The notes under the pieces: model-generated
What the model was told of the DNA's origin: nothing
Seen by the model: only the letters and a program-made list of their open reading frames with translations
Database searches by the model: none
Program-made: the position numbers and the translations under genes
Source: Runella defluvii
GTDB lineage: Bacteria; Bacteroidota; Bacteroidia; Cytophagales; Spirosomataceae
Assembly: GCF_014195535.1 (NCBI RefSeq)
Contig: NZ_JACIBY010000015.1
Location: 62,001 to 126,000 of the forward strand
Direction of reading: 5' to 3'
Length of the DNA stretch: 64,000 nucleotides
Shown here: one piece after another, positions 1 to 8,489 of the stretch
Layout: the number at the start of each line of letters is the position of its first letter
How positions within the stretch are numbered: the stretch's first letter is position 1

Positions 1-340
1 CTAACGAAAGCGGAATGTCTAACTGCCCATATTGAATGGACGTTTTATTCGTGCTTCCTGTCGATTCTAGTTCCCCTCCCTTAACAGAAAGTAAAGCTTC
101 GGCCTGTAAAAAAACATTTTCTGTGCTGCGCACATACGCACCTATTACGTAGCCTGCCTTGCTACTTCCTTGGGTGGTTATGGTTTCGGGTGTGGCCGAG
201 CTTGACGTCGCCCGACGCCCAAGAAAATCATCTCCTCTGAGCTGCGAAATCTGTAATCCCGCCTTTAACCCCCACTCTGCTCGTTGGGCGTTTGCCCCCA
301 AGGCCGTCAAAACACAAAAAGCGGCAAGTAATCGTTTCAT
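1..340 (-). CDS. Outer-membrane beta-barrel protein, N-terminal part (runs off the window)
   Basis: Only the first 113 codons are visible; the gene continues past the left edge. The ATG (338-340, complement) is preceded by AAGGAG at 345-350, one of the few clear ribosome binding sites here. The product begins with a signal peptide of about 19 residues ending in GANAQ, followed by WGLKAGLQISQL, the first strand pattern of Bacteroidota PorT-like barrel proteins. Later text such as NVFLQAEALLSVKGG also fits alternating strands. It is divergent from the FAD oxidoreductase with 86 bp between. By family it would sit in the outer membrane; the substrate or role cannot be told. Confidence 0.75.
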   Translation of the reverse strand, partial: MKRLLAAFCVLTALGANAQRAEWGLKAGLQISQLRGDDFLGRRATSSSATPETITTQGSSKAGYVIGAYVRSTENVFLQAEALLSVKGGELESTGSTNKTSIQYGQLDIPLSL

Positions 341-426
341 AAAACTCCTTTTTATAGTTTTAAAATAGATAAGTAATTTTCTAGTTTCAAAGTTCACTAT
401 CTTTTGCCCATAAATCCAACAAACGA

Positions 427-2469
427 ATGAAAAAACACCTATTGGTTTTACTTAGCGTTCTTATTCAGTATGCGTATCAAAGCCATGCGCAAGAGGTAGA
501 TGTCTGTGTATATGGCGGAACATCGGCGGGCGTCATTGCTGCTTATACTGCGGCCAAATCAGGAAAAAAAGTCCTTTTGATTGAGCCTAGTCGGCATTTT
601 GGCGGCCTTAGTTCGGGTGGACTGGGACAAACCGATATCGGAAATAAGTACGCAATTACGGGCGTGGCCCGCGATTTTTACCGTCGCATTGGCCAGCATT
701 ACGGCAAATTTGAACAATGGACGTTTGAGCCACACGTTGCTGAGCAATTATTTAATGACTACATCAAAAAAGCTAACGTATCCGTTTGGCTCGAACATCG
801 TTTGGTAAGAGTTCAAAAACAAGGAGAAAAAATTCAGGCCATTGAAGTAACTGCTTCCGAATCAAAAGGGGAAAAAGTACGTCTCGTAAAAGCTAAAATG
901 TTTATCGACTGTACCTATGAAGGCGATTTGATGGCCCAAGCTGGAGTTAGTTACATCGTTGGACGTGAAGCCAATAGCCAATACAACGAAACTTGGAATG
1001 GGGTACAAATGCACGACAAGCACCAATTCCCCGAAGGTATTGACCCGTACAAAACTCCCAGTGATCCTTCAAGCGGATTGCTTTGGGGAATTTCCACGGC
1101 AGCGCTAGCCCCAACAGGTTCGGGTGATAAGCTATTGCAAGCCTATAATTTTCGGTTGTGTTTGACAAAAGACCCTGCCAATCGAATTCCGATTACCAAG
1201 CCAGCGCGCTATGATTCAACGATGTATGAATTGTTGTTGCGTCAAGTGGCCGTCGAGAAACCTGCGCACATCAACTGGGGGGTATTGCACATTGCTGATA
1301 TGCCCAATTCAAAGACGGATATTAACAACAAAGGAGGTCTTTCAACGGATATGATTGGTATGAATCATTCGTTTGCCGAAGCGGATTTCCAAACCCGAAA
1401 AAAAATCATCAAAGAGCACGAAGACTATACCAAGGGCTTTTTGTATTTCGTAGGTCACGACCCTAGAATGCCCCAACATTTGCGCCAACAAATGCTCGAA
1501 TGGGGATACCCCAAAGATGAGTACCTTGACAATAACCACTTTTCGCACCAAATCTACGTCCGTGAAGCGCGCCGAATGGTGGGAGAATACGTGATGACGC
1601 AGCATAATTGTGAAGGCCGAGAAATTGTAAAAGATGGTATCGGAATGGCGGCCTACACCATGGATTCGCACAACTGCCAGCGGATACTTTTCAAAAACCC
1701 TACTACGGGAAAAATGGAGGTTCGTAACGAGGGAGATGTGCAAGTGGGCGGTTTTCCCCCCTACCCGATTAGCTATCGGTCGTTGATTCCTCGCAAGGCG
1801 GAATGTCAAAATTTGTTTGTCCCCGTATGCTTGTCAGCGACGCACATTGCTTATGGCTCTATTCGGATGGAACCTGTATTTATGGCACTTGGGCAAGCGG
1901 CGGCGGTGGCGGCAGTTCAGGCCATCAACAGTAAAAAAGCTGTTCAAGAAATAGACATTGAAACACTTCAAAGAACGCTAAAAATCAATCCACTCGTGGA
2001 TGGTAGCCAGCCCGAAATTTTATTGGACAACGACGTTACTCCTAAAAATATTCAAGTTGTTGGTGATTGGCAAACCCTGAAAACGGGAAGTAAGTACGCT
2101 GCTACGCAGTTAACTGACAACTCCCTTGGGAAAACAGTAAAATCAGTTCGGTTTACGCCCGAAATCCCCCAAAACGGAGAATACGAACTCTATATATACA
2201 ACCCCAATCCAACGGGGGGCGGAGGCAACCCAGGCGATGCCCAAAATCAGTCGAAAGCAAGTAAAACAACGCTAAAAGTAAAAGCAGGGAACCAAGAGCA
2301 AGAACGGGTCATTTCGACCCGCGAACAAGTGAGTGACTGGATTCGAGTAGGGAGTTTTTCGTTGGTCAAAGGAAACGGCAACTTTGTCGAAATAACCAAC
2401 CAAAATGCGGATGGTATCGTTGTCGCAGATGCGGTATTGTTTGTTCCGAAGCACACAGTCAGACGATAG
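427..2469 (+). CDS. Secreted FAD-dependent oxidoreductase with C-terminal golvesin/xanthan-lyase CBD-like domain
   Basis: 680 residues. A signal peptide (about 1-22, ending SHAQ) suggests export. Residues ~24-500 form an FAD-dependent oxidoreductase fold (FAD_oxidored family): the dinucleotide-binding start reads VCVYGGTSAGVIAAYTAAKSG, then HFGGLSSGGLGQTDIG; near residue 470 the conserved SYRSLIPR and GSIRMEPVFMALGQAAA segments complete the FAD site. Residues ~539-675 resemble the Golvesin/Xly CBD-like beta-sandwich (DWIRVGSFSLVKGNG, ADAVLFVP). Relatives are often called xanthan lyase or put in polysaccharide loci, but the substrate is unknown and no sugar genes adjoin it. The stop codon lies inside a palindromic repeat. 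Family call firm, function open. Confidence 0.85.
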   Translation: MKKHLLVLLSVLIQYAYQSHAQEVDVCVYGGTSAGVIAAYTAAKSGKKVLLIEPSRHFGGLSSGGLGQTDIGNKYAITGVARDFYRRIGQHYGKFEQWTFEPHVAEQLFNDYIKKANVSVWLEHRLVRVQKQGEKIQAIEVTASESKGEKVRLVKAKMFIDCTYEGDLMAQAGVSYIVGREANSQYNETWNGVQMHDKHQFPEGIDPYKTPSDPSSGLLWGISTAALAPTGSGDKLLQAYNFRLCLTKDPANRIPITKPARYDSTMYELLLRQVAVEKPAHINWGVLHIADMPNSKTDINNKGGLSTDMIGMNHSFAEADFQTRKKIIKEHEDYTKGFLYFVGHDPRMPQHLRQQMLEWGYPKDEYLDNNHFSHQIYVREARRMVGEYVMTQHNCEGREIVKDGIGMAAYTMDSHNCQRILFKNPTTGKMEVRNEGDVQVGGFPPYPISYRSLIPRKAECQNLFVPVCLSATHIAYGSIRMEPVFMALGQAAAVAAVQAINSKKAVQEIDIETLQRTLKINPLVDGSQPEILLDNDVTPKNIQVVGDWQTLKTGSKYAATQLTDNSLGKTVKSVRFTPEIPQNGEYELYIYNPNPTGGGGNPGDAQNQSKASKTTLKVKAGNQEQERVISTREQVSDWIRVGSFSLVKGNGNFVEITNQNADGIVVADAVLFVPKHTVRR

Positions 2470-2574
2470 TCAGACTGTGCGATTCCTGCGTATCTGGTCT
2501 GACTATCGTGAAAGCAGTCAGACGGTAGTCAGACTGAAACGACTTCAATTGCTGGTCTGACTATCGTCTGGCCA
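2456..2574. repeat. Two tandem ~59-bp palindromic repeat units
   Basis: Unit 1 (2456-2514) and unit 2 (2515-2574) each start with CAGTCAGACGATAGTCAGACTG or a one-base variant and end with CTGGTCTGACTATCGT. In unit 1 the arms ACGATAGTCAGAC (2463-2475) and GTCTGACTATCGT (2497-2509) pair over 13 bp; in unit 2 the arms 2522-2534 and 2555-2567 pair over 13 bp with one G-T. Loops differ in sequence. The element lies between convergent genes and overlaps the stop codon of the oxidoreductase, so it could act as a bidirectional terminator or mRNA 3' stabiliser, or be a REP-like repeat. No long T-tract follows. Confidence 0.85.
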
Positions 2575-2577
2575 GGG

Positions 2578-3810
2578 CTACGACGGATCCAGCATTTTGC
2601 CCATAAACAAAACGGTATTAGACGTTTTTTCACTGATGACAAACATAAACGGTCGGTCGGCGTGGTAGTAATTATTAGGCCCTACGGAGGTCAGTTCTAT
2701 GCCAATGGTCGTGACAGCGGCAGCTTCCGTGCCTTTTTCATCGACGGCTACAAAAGTGTTTTGTTTCACAAATCCGACGTTTAAGCCACCCTTAGAACTA
2801 ATTTTGGTCAAATCAGCGACACCAGGGATAAAAGCCGTCGGCATTCCCATGGTTTGAAGAACACTGTTTAGCTTTACTTCGTACTCTAAAGTAAACTTGG
2901 GTAATCCAATTTTAGCTTTTGGAATCTCTTTCATTGATTCTTGTAACTGTGACCACTCGTTAGCCGAAAAATTGGCAATCAAATTAGCGACTTGATTGCC
3001 ATCTTTAGGAACAATCACCGTCATGGTATATTGGCCATTGCCGTAAGGAAGTTCATACGCAAAGTAAGTAGCACGAGTACCTACCCTGACATTGTCTTCC
3101 AAAAACATCATTTTCACGTTCTTGGTTTGGGTATCGGTCAGTTGGAACGGATAATCCGATGTTAGTTTTTCGGAGAAACTGGTTTTCCAATCACCCTTAA
3201 AATAGAGGGCATTCATCAAAAACATCACCATTTGTGGGTCGATGTTGTCCAGTACTTTTTTTATCTTTCCGTTCGTCTTGTCGCTGGCCCATTGGTTGAG
3301 CGGAGAAGCATCACTCCCCGTGTAAGAAGTAACGTCGGCCTTGAACCACGATTTCATGGTAGTTAGGAAATCCGTTTCGGGCTGAAAAGTATTTCGATAC
3401 CACACCGAATTGGCCAAGCCGAGCGTCACTTTGGAGTCGGCCTGTGGCAATGCTTCCATCAGTTTTTGGTAAATTTGGTTGGCCTCAGTCGTTGATATTC
3501 CGCTGAGTTTAAGCGTTTGCTGGATTTCGTCGGCCGTTTTTCCGTTGGCGCCGTTGAGGAGCATCCCAAGGGCTGTGTGCAAGCTCAAGGGAGACACAAA
3601 AACGTTTTTGCTTTTTTGAGCGGCTTCATTGTTTAATGTTTTGAAAAACTCAAAAGCAAATTCGTTGGTTTGGTTAGAAAACTTCGATGGAATGCCAATG
3701 GGAGTCACTTCGTCAGAATTACTCGAAGAGGTGCAACCCAAGGCTGCCCAAAGTAAAAAAAGCGTGGCCGCAATGACCATGACACTTTGGAAAAATGAAG
3801 ACGATTTCAT
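2578..3810 (-). CDS. Serpin family protease inhibitor, lipoprotein
   Basis: 410 residues from the ATG at 3810. A longer frame starts 30 bp upstream, but this ATG gives a clean lipoprotein signal: hydrophobic run then WAALGC with Cys26 as the lipid site. The rest is a full-length serpin (~370 residues): FVSPLSLHTALGMLLNGA near the start, FLMNALYFKGDWKTSF in the middle, the hinge EKGTEAAAVTT before the reactive loop, and the closing RPFMFVISEKTSNTVLFMGK. The alanine-rich hinge is that of an inhibitory serpin. The scissile bond should lie about 15 residues after the hinge glutamate, around IELTSVG, but I cannot place P1 confidently. Likely surface or periplasmic defence against foreign serine proteases (inference). 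Confidence 0.93.
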   Translation of the reverse strand: MKSSSFFQSVMVIAATLFLLWAALGCTSSSNSDEVTPIGIPSKFSNQTNEFAFEFFKTLNNEAAQKSKNVFVSPLSLHTALGMLLNGANGKTADEIQQTLKLSGISTTEANQIYQKLMEALPQADSKVTLGLANSVWYRNTFQPETDFLTTMKSWFKADVTSYTGSDASPLNQWASDKTNGKIKKVLDNIDPQMVMFLMNALYFKGDWKTSFSEKLTSDYPFQLTDTQTKNVKMMFLEDNVRVGTRATYFAYELPYGNGQYTMTVIVPKDGNQVANLIANFSANEWSQLQESMKEIPKAKIGLPKFTLEYEVKLNSVLQTMGMPTAFIPGVADLTKISSKGGLNVGFVKQNTFVAVDEKGTEAAAVTTIGIELTSVGPNNYYHADRPFMFVISEKTSNTVLFMGKMLDPS

Positions 3811-3976
3811 GTTTGTTTCAGGGCTTAAGGCTCTTGTCATAGCAGTAGATTTTTTTGGTAAAAACTAGGACTATGACGCTGTTGAGGTAATAACGGTTGT
3901 AACCCAAAAAAAATTTTCAAACCCCATGCAACCTTTCTATTTGTTTTTTGCATCTACCCATTGAAACAGCCTAAAC

Positions 3977-4543
3977 ATGGTGAAAATATTACAACTATTC
4001 ACAAACGAGGGCCAATTGGTCAAAGCCTTACAAAAAGGCGATCCCAAGGCGCAGCGGTATTTCTACGAGAAGTACTCCGCTCGAATGTTGGCAGTTTGTG
4101 TACGTTACCTGACCGATCAGATGGAAGCTGAGGATGTAATGATAGAGGGATTTATGAAGGTTTTTGAACGAATTGACCAATACAAAGGAGAAGGGAGTTT
4201 TGAGGGGTGGATGCGTCGCCTTATTACCAACGAAGCTTTGATGCGTTTGAGAACGCGGCGCCACATCGAAATCGACATTGACGCCCCCGAAGTACACCAA
4301 CAGGTTCACTTTGAAGGGATTGAAAACAACCTAGAAGTGGAAGACTTGATGGCGGTCTTGGCAAAGTTGCCTACGGGTTATCGGACGGTTTTCAACTTGT
4401 ATGCCATCGAAGGGTATTCTCACGCCGAGATTGCCGAACAGTTAGGGATAAATGAAAGTACCTCAAAGTCCCAATTGCACCGTGCAAGGGCTTTGTTGCA
4501 ACAAATGGTTTCTGAAGTAGAAGGTTTAAAATGGAAAGCTTAA
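3977..4543 (+). CDS. ECF-type RNA polymerase sigma factor (sigma-70 family)
   Basis: 188 residues. Region 2 (~20-95) shows the core-binding and -10 recognition helices (AEDVMIEGFMKVFERIDQYKG, then FEGWMRRLITNEALMRLR). Region 4 (~130-180) is a helix-turn-helix: LPTGYRTVFNLYAIEGYSHAEIAEQLGINESTSKSQLHRAR. Regions 1 and 3 are missing, as usual for ECF factors. It is the first gene of a unit with the next two (12 bp and 50 bp gaps). It probably directs RNA polymerase to envelope-related promoters, with the next gene as a candidate membrane regulator; this is inference from order. Confidence 0.92.
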   Translation: MVKILQLFTNEGQLVKALQKGDPKAQRYFYEKYSARMLAVCVRYLTDQMEAEDVMIEGFMKVFERIDQYKGEGSFEGWMRRLITNEALMRLRTRRHIEIDIDAPEVHQQVHFEGIENNLEVEDLMAVLAKLPTGYRTVFNLYAIEGYSHAEIAEQLGINESTSKSQLHRARALLQQMVSEVEGLKWKA

Positions 4544-4555
4544 AACACTAAAAAT

Positions 4556-5383
4556 ATGAAAAAGCATCCAGTTGATGAGTTGTTCTCGCGCAAACTTCGC
4601 GACGCTGAAATAACCCCTCGCGATGAAGCTTTTCAAAAGTTTCAACAAAGGTTACAAACTAAAGAGCGTCGAATAGGCTGGTGGCAGCAAGGCCCTTGGC
4701 TGGCAGCGGCTGGCGTGAGCTTATTGCTTATGGCAGGCGGCGGCTGGTGGCTGATGAGCCAGCAACCGAGTGAGTCAGATACGGTGGCATTGTCAAAGAC
4801 ACCTTCCCCCAAAATAGTTGCTCCTAATCCTCCTCAAAATGGTGAGCAAAAAGCGGTTATTGCACCGTCCACCAATGAATTGGCCAGTCTCGACAAAAAG
4901 GCCAAAGCGGGAAGTCGTTCAGAAAGCCAAGTTCCTACTTTTTCGTCGGCAACGGCACCCACCTCGTCTAAGAGTAATTTGAAGACAAAAGAAGTAGTTC
5001 AGCCGTTGGTGCAAGAAACACAAGTAGCGCAAGTGGTTGAAACAACGCCTGCTAGTGAGCCTGTAAAACAAATGAAGTTAGAAGAACCTTCCAAAACTGT
5101 AGCATTGGCAAGCGCCATAACGGCCAAGCCAACCGAAAAAACGGTCGTACTTCAACTTCCTGAATTGGAAAAAACACTCGTTGCCGCCAATGACCCACAA
5201 ACCAACGTTGCAGCAACGAATTCTTCAATAACCGATAATGATGTATTAGACAAACCTCGTAAATCGACAAGAATGGCGAAAGTATGGCAACAGCTTAAAA
5301 ACGCCAAAAACGGAGAAAAAGTCGATTGGGATGAGGTCGGTTTTCATCCAAACAAGGTCGTTGCCAAAGCAATAGGTAAATAA
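4556..5383 (+). CDS. Single-span membrane protein, candidate anti-sigma partner
   Basis: 275 residues of no recognised family. Residues 1-45 are charged and cytoplasmic-looking (DELFSRKLRDAEITPRDEAFQKF), residues ~48-67 are one membrane helix (WLAAAGVSLLLMAGGGWWLM), and the remainder is Ser/Thr/Ala/Lys/Pro-rich and low in complexity, probably periplasmic. It begins 12 bp after the sigma gene. Topology and position resemble anti-sigma factors of Bacteroidota ECF units, but I see no zinc-binding His/Cys motif in the N-terminus. The C-terminal 50 residues (MAKVWQQLKNAKNGEKVDWDE) look more structured. Function assigned only as a possibility. Confidence 0.7.
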   Translation: MKKHPVDELFSRKLRDAEITPRDEAFQKFQQRLQTKERRIGWWQQGPWLAAAGVSLLLMAGGGWWLMSQQPSESDTVALSKTPSPKIVAPNPPQNGEQKAVIAPSTNELASLDKKAKAGSRSESQVPTFSSATAPTSSKSNLKTKEVVQPLVQETQVAQVVETTPASEPVKQMKLEEPSKTVALASAITAKPTEKTVVLQLPELEKTLVAANDPQTNVAATNSSITDNDVLDKPRKSTRMAKVWQQLKNAKNGEKVDWDEVGFHPNKVVAKAIGK

Positions 5384-5433
5384 CCCAGTAACAATATCAG
5401 ACCGTAATGACAACTTCAATAATTAATATAGCC

Positions 5434-6477
5434 ATGAAAAATGTAATAACAGCCATCGTTTTAACCGTAGTGACTAGCATTGCTGCCTACGCCGAAAAGT
5501 ACACCGTTCAGGGAGATACGCTCATTGTTCAGTTTGGGAACAATACCCGACTCATTGTTCAAGCCAAAGACAAGTCGGAGATTCGTAACCTAAAACAGTA
5601 CGACCTCAATAAAATCATTCGCGATTTGGGAGCTACGCTGGATTCTAGTGGTAAGGAGACGTACATTTATATCAATGAACAAAACGGCCGTAAGTATCTA
5701 AAAGATACGGTGTTAGTGGTGAGTCGTAAGGATGGTGAGATTAAAATTTCCATCAATGACTCATCTTCTAGTTCTTCGACAGAAAAGAAGGAAGAAAAGT
5801 ACGAAAAAGACAATGAGCCGTCGTCTAGTCACGATGATGGCAAAATCACGAGAAGCGTTACTCGGCGTTACAAAAGCCCTCGAAATGGTTTTGATGTACT
5901 CGTCGGACTGAACACCTACGCTCAAAATACGCCGCTTGCTTACAATAAGGAAGATTATGACTTATTACCTTGGGGTTCGCGATTTGTAAGCTTGAGTTGG
6001 GTAAGAGGTGCGGCCATCAGCCGAGGAAAAGATGCCTCATTGGGGCTTGATTTGGGGGTAGATGTGGCGTGGTACAATCTGATGTTTGACGGAAACAATA
6101 CCGTCCGTAAAGATGCCAATTCCATTAGCTTTCCTACGGCCTCAAAAGACCTGCATAAGTCCAAACTCACGGCGGCTTACGTCAACCTATCTTTGATGCC
6201 AACGCTGGCGATTCACCGAGGGCCTATTTCTTATTTGAGCGTTGGAATGTATGCGGGCTATCGGCTCGACAGCTACACCAAAACCCAAGAGACTAGAAAA
6301 GGACGCTCGGAGCGAATTCACTCCAACTACTACCTTAATAACTTTCGATATGGTTTCGGCGCTGAGTTAGGCATTCGCCATTTTCCTGACCTTTTTATGC
6401 AGTATGACCTAGGTGAACTGTTTCAAACTAGCAAAGGACCTGCCGTACGAATGATTAGTTTTGGTGTTCGTTTATAG
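5434..6477 (+). CDS. Secreted protein with predicted outer-membrane barrel domain
   Basis: 347 residues from the ATG at 5434; an in-frame ATG at 5407 would put nine residues ahead of the signal peptide and is less likely. Signal peptide about 1-20 (ending AAYA). Residues ~20-115 are a small soluble region (YTVQGDTLIVQFGNN), ~118-145 a Ser/Glu/Lys linker, and ~155-347 alternating strands ending with a terminal aromatic-rich strand (MISFGVRL), typical of small barrels. Third gene of the sigma-factor unit. It could be an envelope target or a sensor feeding the sigma factor; neither can be shown from sequence. A strong terminator follows. Confidence 0.7.
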   Translation: MKNVITAIVLTVVTSIAAYAEKYTVQGDTLIVQFGNNTRLIVQAKDKSEIRNLKQYDLNKIIRDLGATLDSSGKETYIYINEQNGRKYLKDTVLVVSRKDGEIKISINDSSSSSSTEKKEEKYEKDNEPSSSHDDGKITRSVTRRYKSPRNGFDVLVGLNTYAQNTPLAYNKEDYDLLPWGSRFVSLSWVRGAAISRGKDASLGLDLGVDVAWYNLMFDGNNTVRKDANSISFPTASKDLHKSKLTAAYVNLSLMPTLAIHRGPISYLSVGMYAGYRLDSYTKTQETRKGRSERIHSNYYLNNFRYGFGAELGIRHFPDLFMQYDLGELFQTSKGPAVRMISFGVRL

Positions 6478-6492
6478 TGCTAGCAATTAGGC

Positions 6493-6539
6493 AATTACGG
6501 TGCTTTTGAAGGCAATTTAGAAGCACCGTAATTATTTTT
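6493..6539 (+). terminator. Intrinsic terminator of the sigma-factor unit
   Basis: Perfect 13-bp inverted repeat AATTACGGTGCTT (6493-6505) and its complement (6521-6533), 15-nt loop, followed by ATTTTTC. It closes the preceding unit and separates it from the tRNA promoter. Confidence 0.85.
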
Positions 6540-6573
6540 CTTGAAAAAAAGTTTGTTTTTTTTTGCCTAAAAG

Positions 6574-6604
6574 TTTGAACTGAATTAAAAACAGCATACA
6601 TTTG
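6574..6604 (+). promoter_or_regulatory. Bacteroidota-type promoter for the tRNA cluster
   Basis: TTTG at 6574-6577, exactly 19 nt, then TACATTTG at 6597-6604, a full match to the Bacteroidota -33/-7 consensus TTTG and TAnnTTTG. The G of the -7 box is 51 nt before the first base of tRNA-Tyr, so the precursor would carry a short 5' leader. Confidence 0.85.
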
Positions 6605-6655
6605 CGACTCCAAAAACGACAACAAAGTCTTTTGGAAGTTTTTTGAAAATAAGAA

Positions 6656-6738
6656 GGGGGTGTACCAGAGTGGCCAAATGGGGCAGACTGTAAATCTGCT
6701 GACGTACGTCTTCGGTGGTTCGAATCCATCCGCCCCCA
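6656..6738 (+). tRNA. tRNA-Tyr (anticodon GTA)
   Basis: Acceptor stem GGGGGTG pairs with CGCCCCC (6731-6737), discriminator A6738; the 3' CC is encoded but the final A is not, so CCA must be completed by enzyme. The anticodon GTA is at 6690-6692 in loop CTGTAAA. A long variable arm (class II, expected for Tyr) and the T loop TTCGAAT are present. First gene of the tRNA-tuf unit. Confidence 0.97.
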
Positions 6739-6759
6739 CCTTTTTACATAAGAATATCA

Positions 6760-6832
6760 GCGGGAGTAGCTCATTTGGTAGAGCGGTAGCCTTCCAAGCT
6801 TCAGGTGGCGGGTTCGAGCCCCGTCTCCCGCT
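6760..6832 (+). tRNA. tRNA-Gly (anticodon TCC)
   Basis: Acceptor GCGGGAG pairs with CTCCCGC (6825-6831), discriminator T6832, CCA not encoded. The anticodon TCC is at 6793-6795. It follows tRNA-Tyr by 21 nt, so the two are probably co-transcribed. Confidence 0.97.
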
Positions 6833-6984
6833 CAAAATGGAGTCGTAACTTGAAAAGTTGCAAACATTTACCTCATAGGATTTTGTCGCTCCATAGCAAG
6901 TTAATTGTTACTTGTTAATTGTTAATTGGAAGTTTTAACTACAAATAACTGTTAACGAATAGCGATTAACTTTTTTGTTGAAAA

Positions 6985-7056
6985 GCCGTTATAGCTCAGG
7001 GGTAGAGCACTTCCTTGGTAAGGAAGAGGCCCGGGGTTCAAATCCCCGTAACGGCT
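6985..7056 (+). tRNA. tRNA-Thr (anticodon GGT)
   Basis: Acceptor GCCGTTA pairs with TAACGGC (7049-7055), discriminator T7056. The anticodon GGT is at 7017-7019 in a 7-nt loop on a perfect CTTCC/GGAAG stem. The 152 nt separating it from tRNA-Gly are A/T-rich with repeated TTGTTAATTG and show no gene. Confidence 0.97.
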
Positions 7057-7202
7057 CTGGCAGAAAAAATAGTTAACAATTAGGAGTTCTTTTCGCGGTA
7101 GTAGTGATAGCTATGGTCGTCATTTACCGTAAAACTCTGGACACTCAAGTTTTCTCTGTAAATCCATAATTAATACAAAACCAAATTTTAGTTAATAAAA
7201 CA

Positions 7203-8387
7203 ATGGCAAAAGAACAATTCGACCGGAGTAAACCTCACGTAAACGTAGGTACAATCGGTCACGTTGACCACGGTAAAACTACTTTGACTGCTGCTATCAC
7301 CAAAGTTCTTTCAGAAAAAGGTTTGGCAGAAAAGAAAGATTTCTCGTCGATTGACTCCGCTCCAGAAGAAAAAGAGCGCGGTATCACTATCAACACTGCG
7401 CACGTAGAATATCAAACAGTAAACCGTCACTATGCTCACGTTGACTGCCCAGGTCACGCTGACTACGTGAAAAACATGGTAACTGGTGCTGCCCAAATGG
7501 ACGGTGCCATCCTTGTAGTAGCTGCTACTGACGGTCCAATGCCACAAACTCGTGAGCACATCCTTCTTGCTCGTCAGGTAGGTGTACCTCAGTTGGTCGT
7601 TTTCATGAACAAAGTTGACATGGTTGACGATCCAGAGTTGTTGGAACTTGTTGAAATGGAAATCCGTGAATTGTTGTCATTCTACGAATTCGACGGCGAT
7701 AACATTCCAGTTATTCAAGGTTCAGCTCTTGGTGGTTTGAACGGTGATGCGAAATGGGTTGCTACTATCGACGCATTGATGGAAGCAGTGGATAGCTTTA
7801 TTCCAACTCCTGCTCGTGATACAGATAAGCCATTCTTGATGCCAGTTGAAGACGTGTTCACGATTACTGGTCGTGGTACTGTAGCAACAGGCCGTATCGA
7901 GCGTGGTATCATCAACTCTGGTGAGCCTGTAGAAATCTTGGGTATGGGAGCTGAAAACCTTAAGTCAACTGTGACTGGGGTTGAAATGTTCCGTAAAATC
8001 CTTGATCGTGGTGAAGCTGGTGACAACGTAGGTTTGCTCCTCCGTGGTATTGAAAAATCAGATATCCGTCGTGGTATGGTTATTTGTAAGCCAGGTTCGG
8101 TTAAGCCTCACGACAAATTCAAAGCTGAGGTTTATATCTTGTCAAAAGAAGAAGGTGGTCGTCACACACCATTCTTTAACAACTACCGTCCGCAGTTCTA
8201 TTTCCGTACAACTGACGTAACAGGTATCATCACTTTGCCAGCTGGCGTTGAGATGGTTATGCCTGGTGATAACTTGACAATCACTGTTGAGCTTATCAAC
8301 TCAATTGCAATGGAAAAAGGTCTTCGTTTCGCGATTCGTGAAGGTGGACGTACGGTAGGTGCTGGTCAGGTAACTGAAATCCTTTAA
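7203..8387 (+). CDS. tuf: Elongation factor Tu
   Basis: 394 residues, the usual EF-Tu length. It delivers aminoacyl-tRNA to the ribosome in the cytoplasm with GTP hydrolysis. All GTPase motifs are visible: GHVDHGKT (19-26), [17 protein letters not shown] and SAL. Domain 2 ([13 protein letters not shown]) and domain 3 ([19 protein letters not shown], ending QVTEIL) are complete. It lies behind three tRNA genes, a conserved bacterial arrangement, with a 146-nt leader in which I see no distinct structure. A terminator follows 29 bp after the stop. Codon use is strongly biased, as expected for high expression. Confidence 0.99.
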   Translation: MAKEQFDRSKPHVNVGTIGHVDHGKTTLTAAITKVLSEKGLAEKKDFSSIDSAPEEKERGITINTAHVEYQTVNRHYAHVDCPGHADYVKNMVTGAAQMDGAILVVAATDGPMPQTREHILLARQVGVPQLVVFMNKVDMVDDPELLELVEMEIRELLSFYEFDGDNIPVIQGSALGGLNGDAKWVATIDALMEAVDSFIPTPARDTDKPFLMPVEDVFTITGRGTVATGRIERGIINSGEPVEILGMGAENLKSTVTGVEMFRKILDRGEAGDNVGLLLRGIEKSDIRRGMVICKPGSVKPHDKFKAEVYILSKEEGGRHTPFFNNYRPQFYFRTTDVTGIITLPAGVEMVMPGDNLTITVELINSIAMEKGLRFAIREGGRTVGAGQVTEIL

Positions 8388-8416
8388 TCCAAAAGGGATA
8401 CACCAACTATAAAAAA

Positions 8417-8448
8417 GGGAAGCTCGCAAGGGCTTCCCTTTTTATTTT
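8417..8448 (+). terminator. Intrinsic terminator after tuf
   Basis: Stem GGGAAGC (8417-8423) and GCTTCCC (8432-8438) with an 8-nt loop, then TTTTTATTTT. It isolates tuf from the following kinase gene. Confidence 0.93.
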
Positions 8449-8489
8449 GTGATTAACTGAGTACATTGGCGTTCGTTTTCTCGGGTCAA

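Noticed and set aside
159-368. 69-codon plus-strand reading frame at the left end
   Set aside because: It is antisense to the clear signal-peptide-bearing barrel gene (complement 1-340) and has no family pattern.
6833-6984. Repeated TTGTTAATTG between tRNA-Gly and tRNA-Thr as a regulatory array
   Set aside because: A few imperfect A/T-rich copies with no spacing regularity or hairpin; simple low-complexity spacer.
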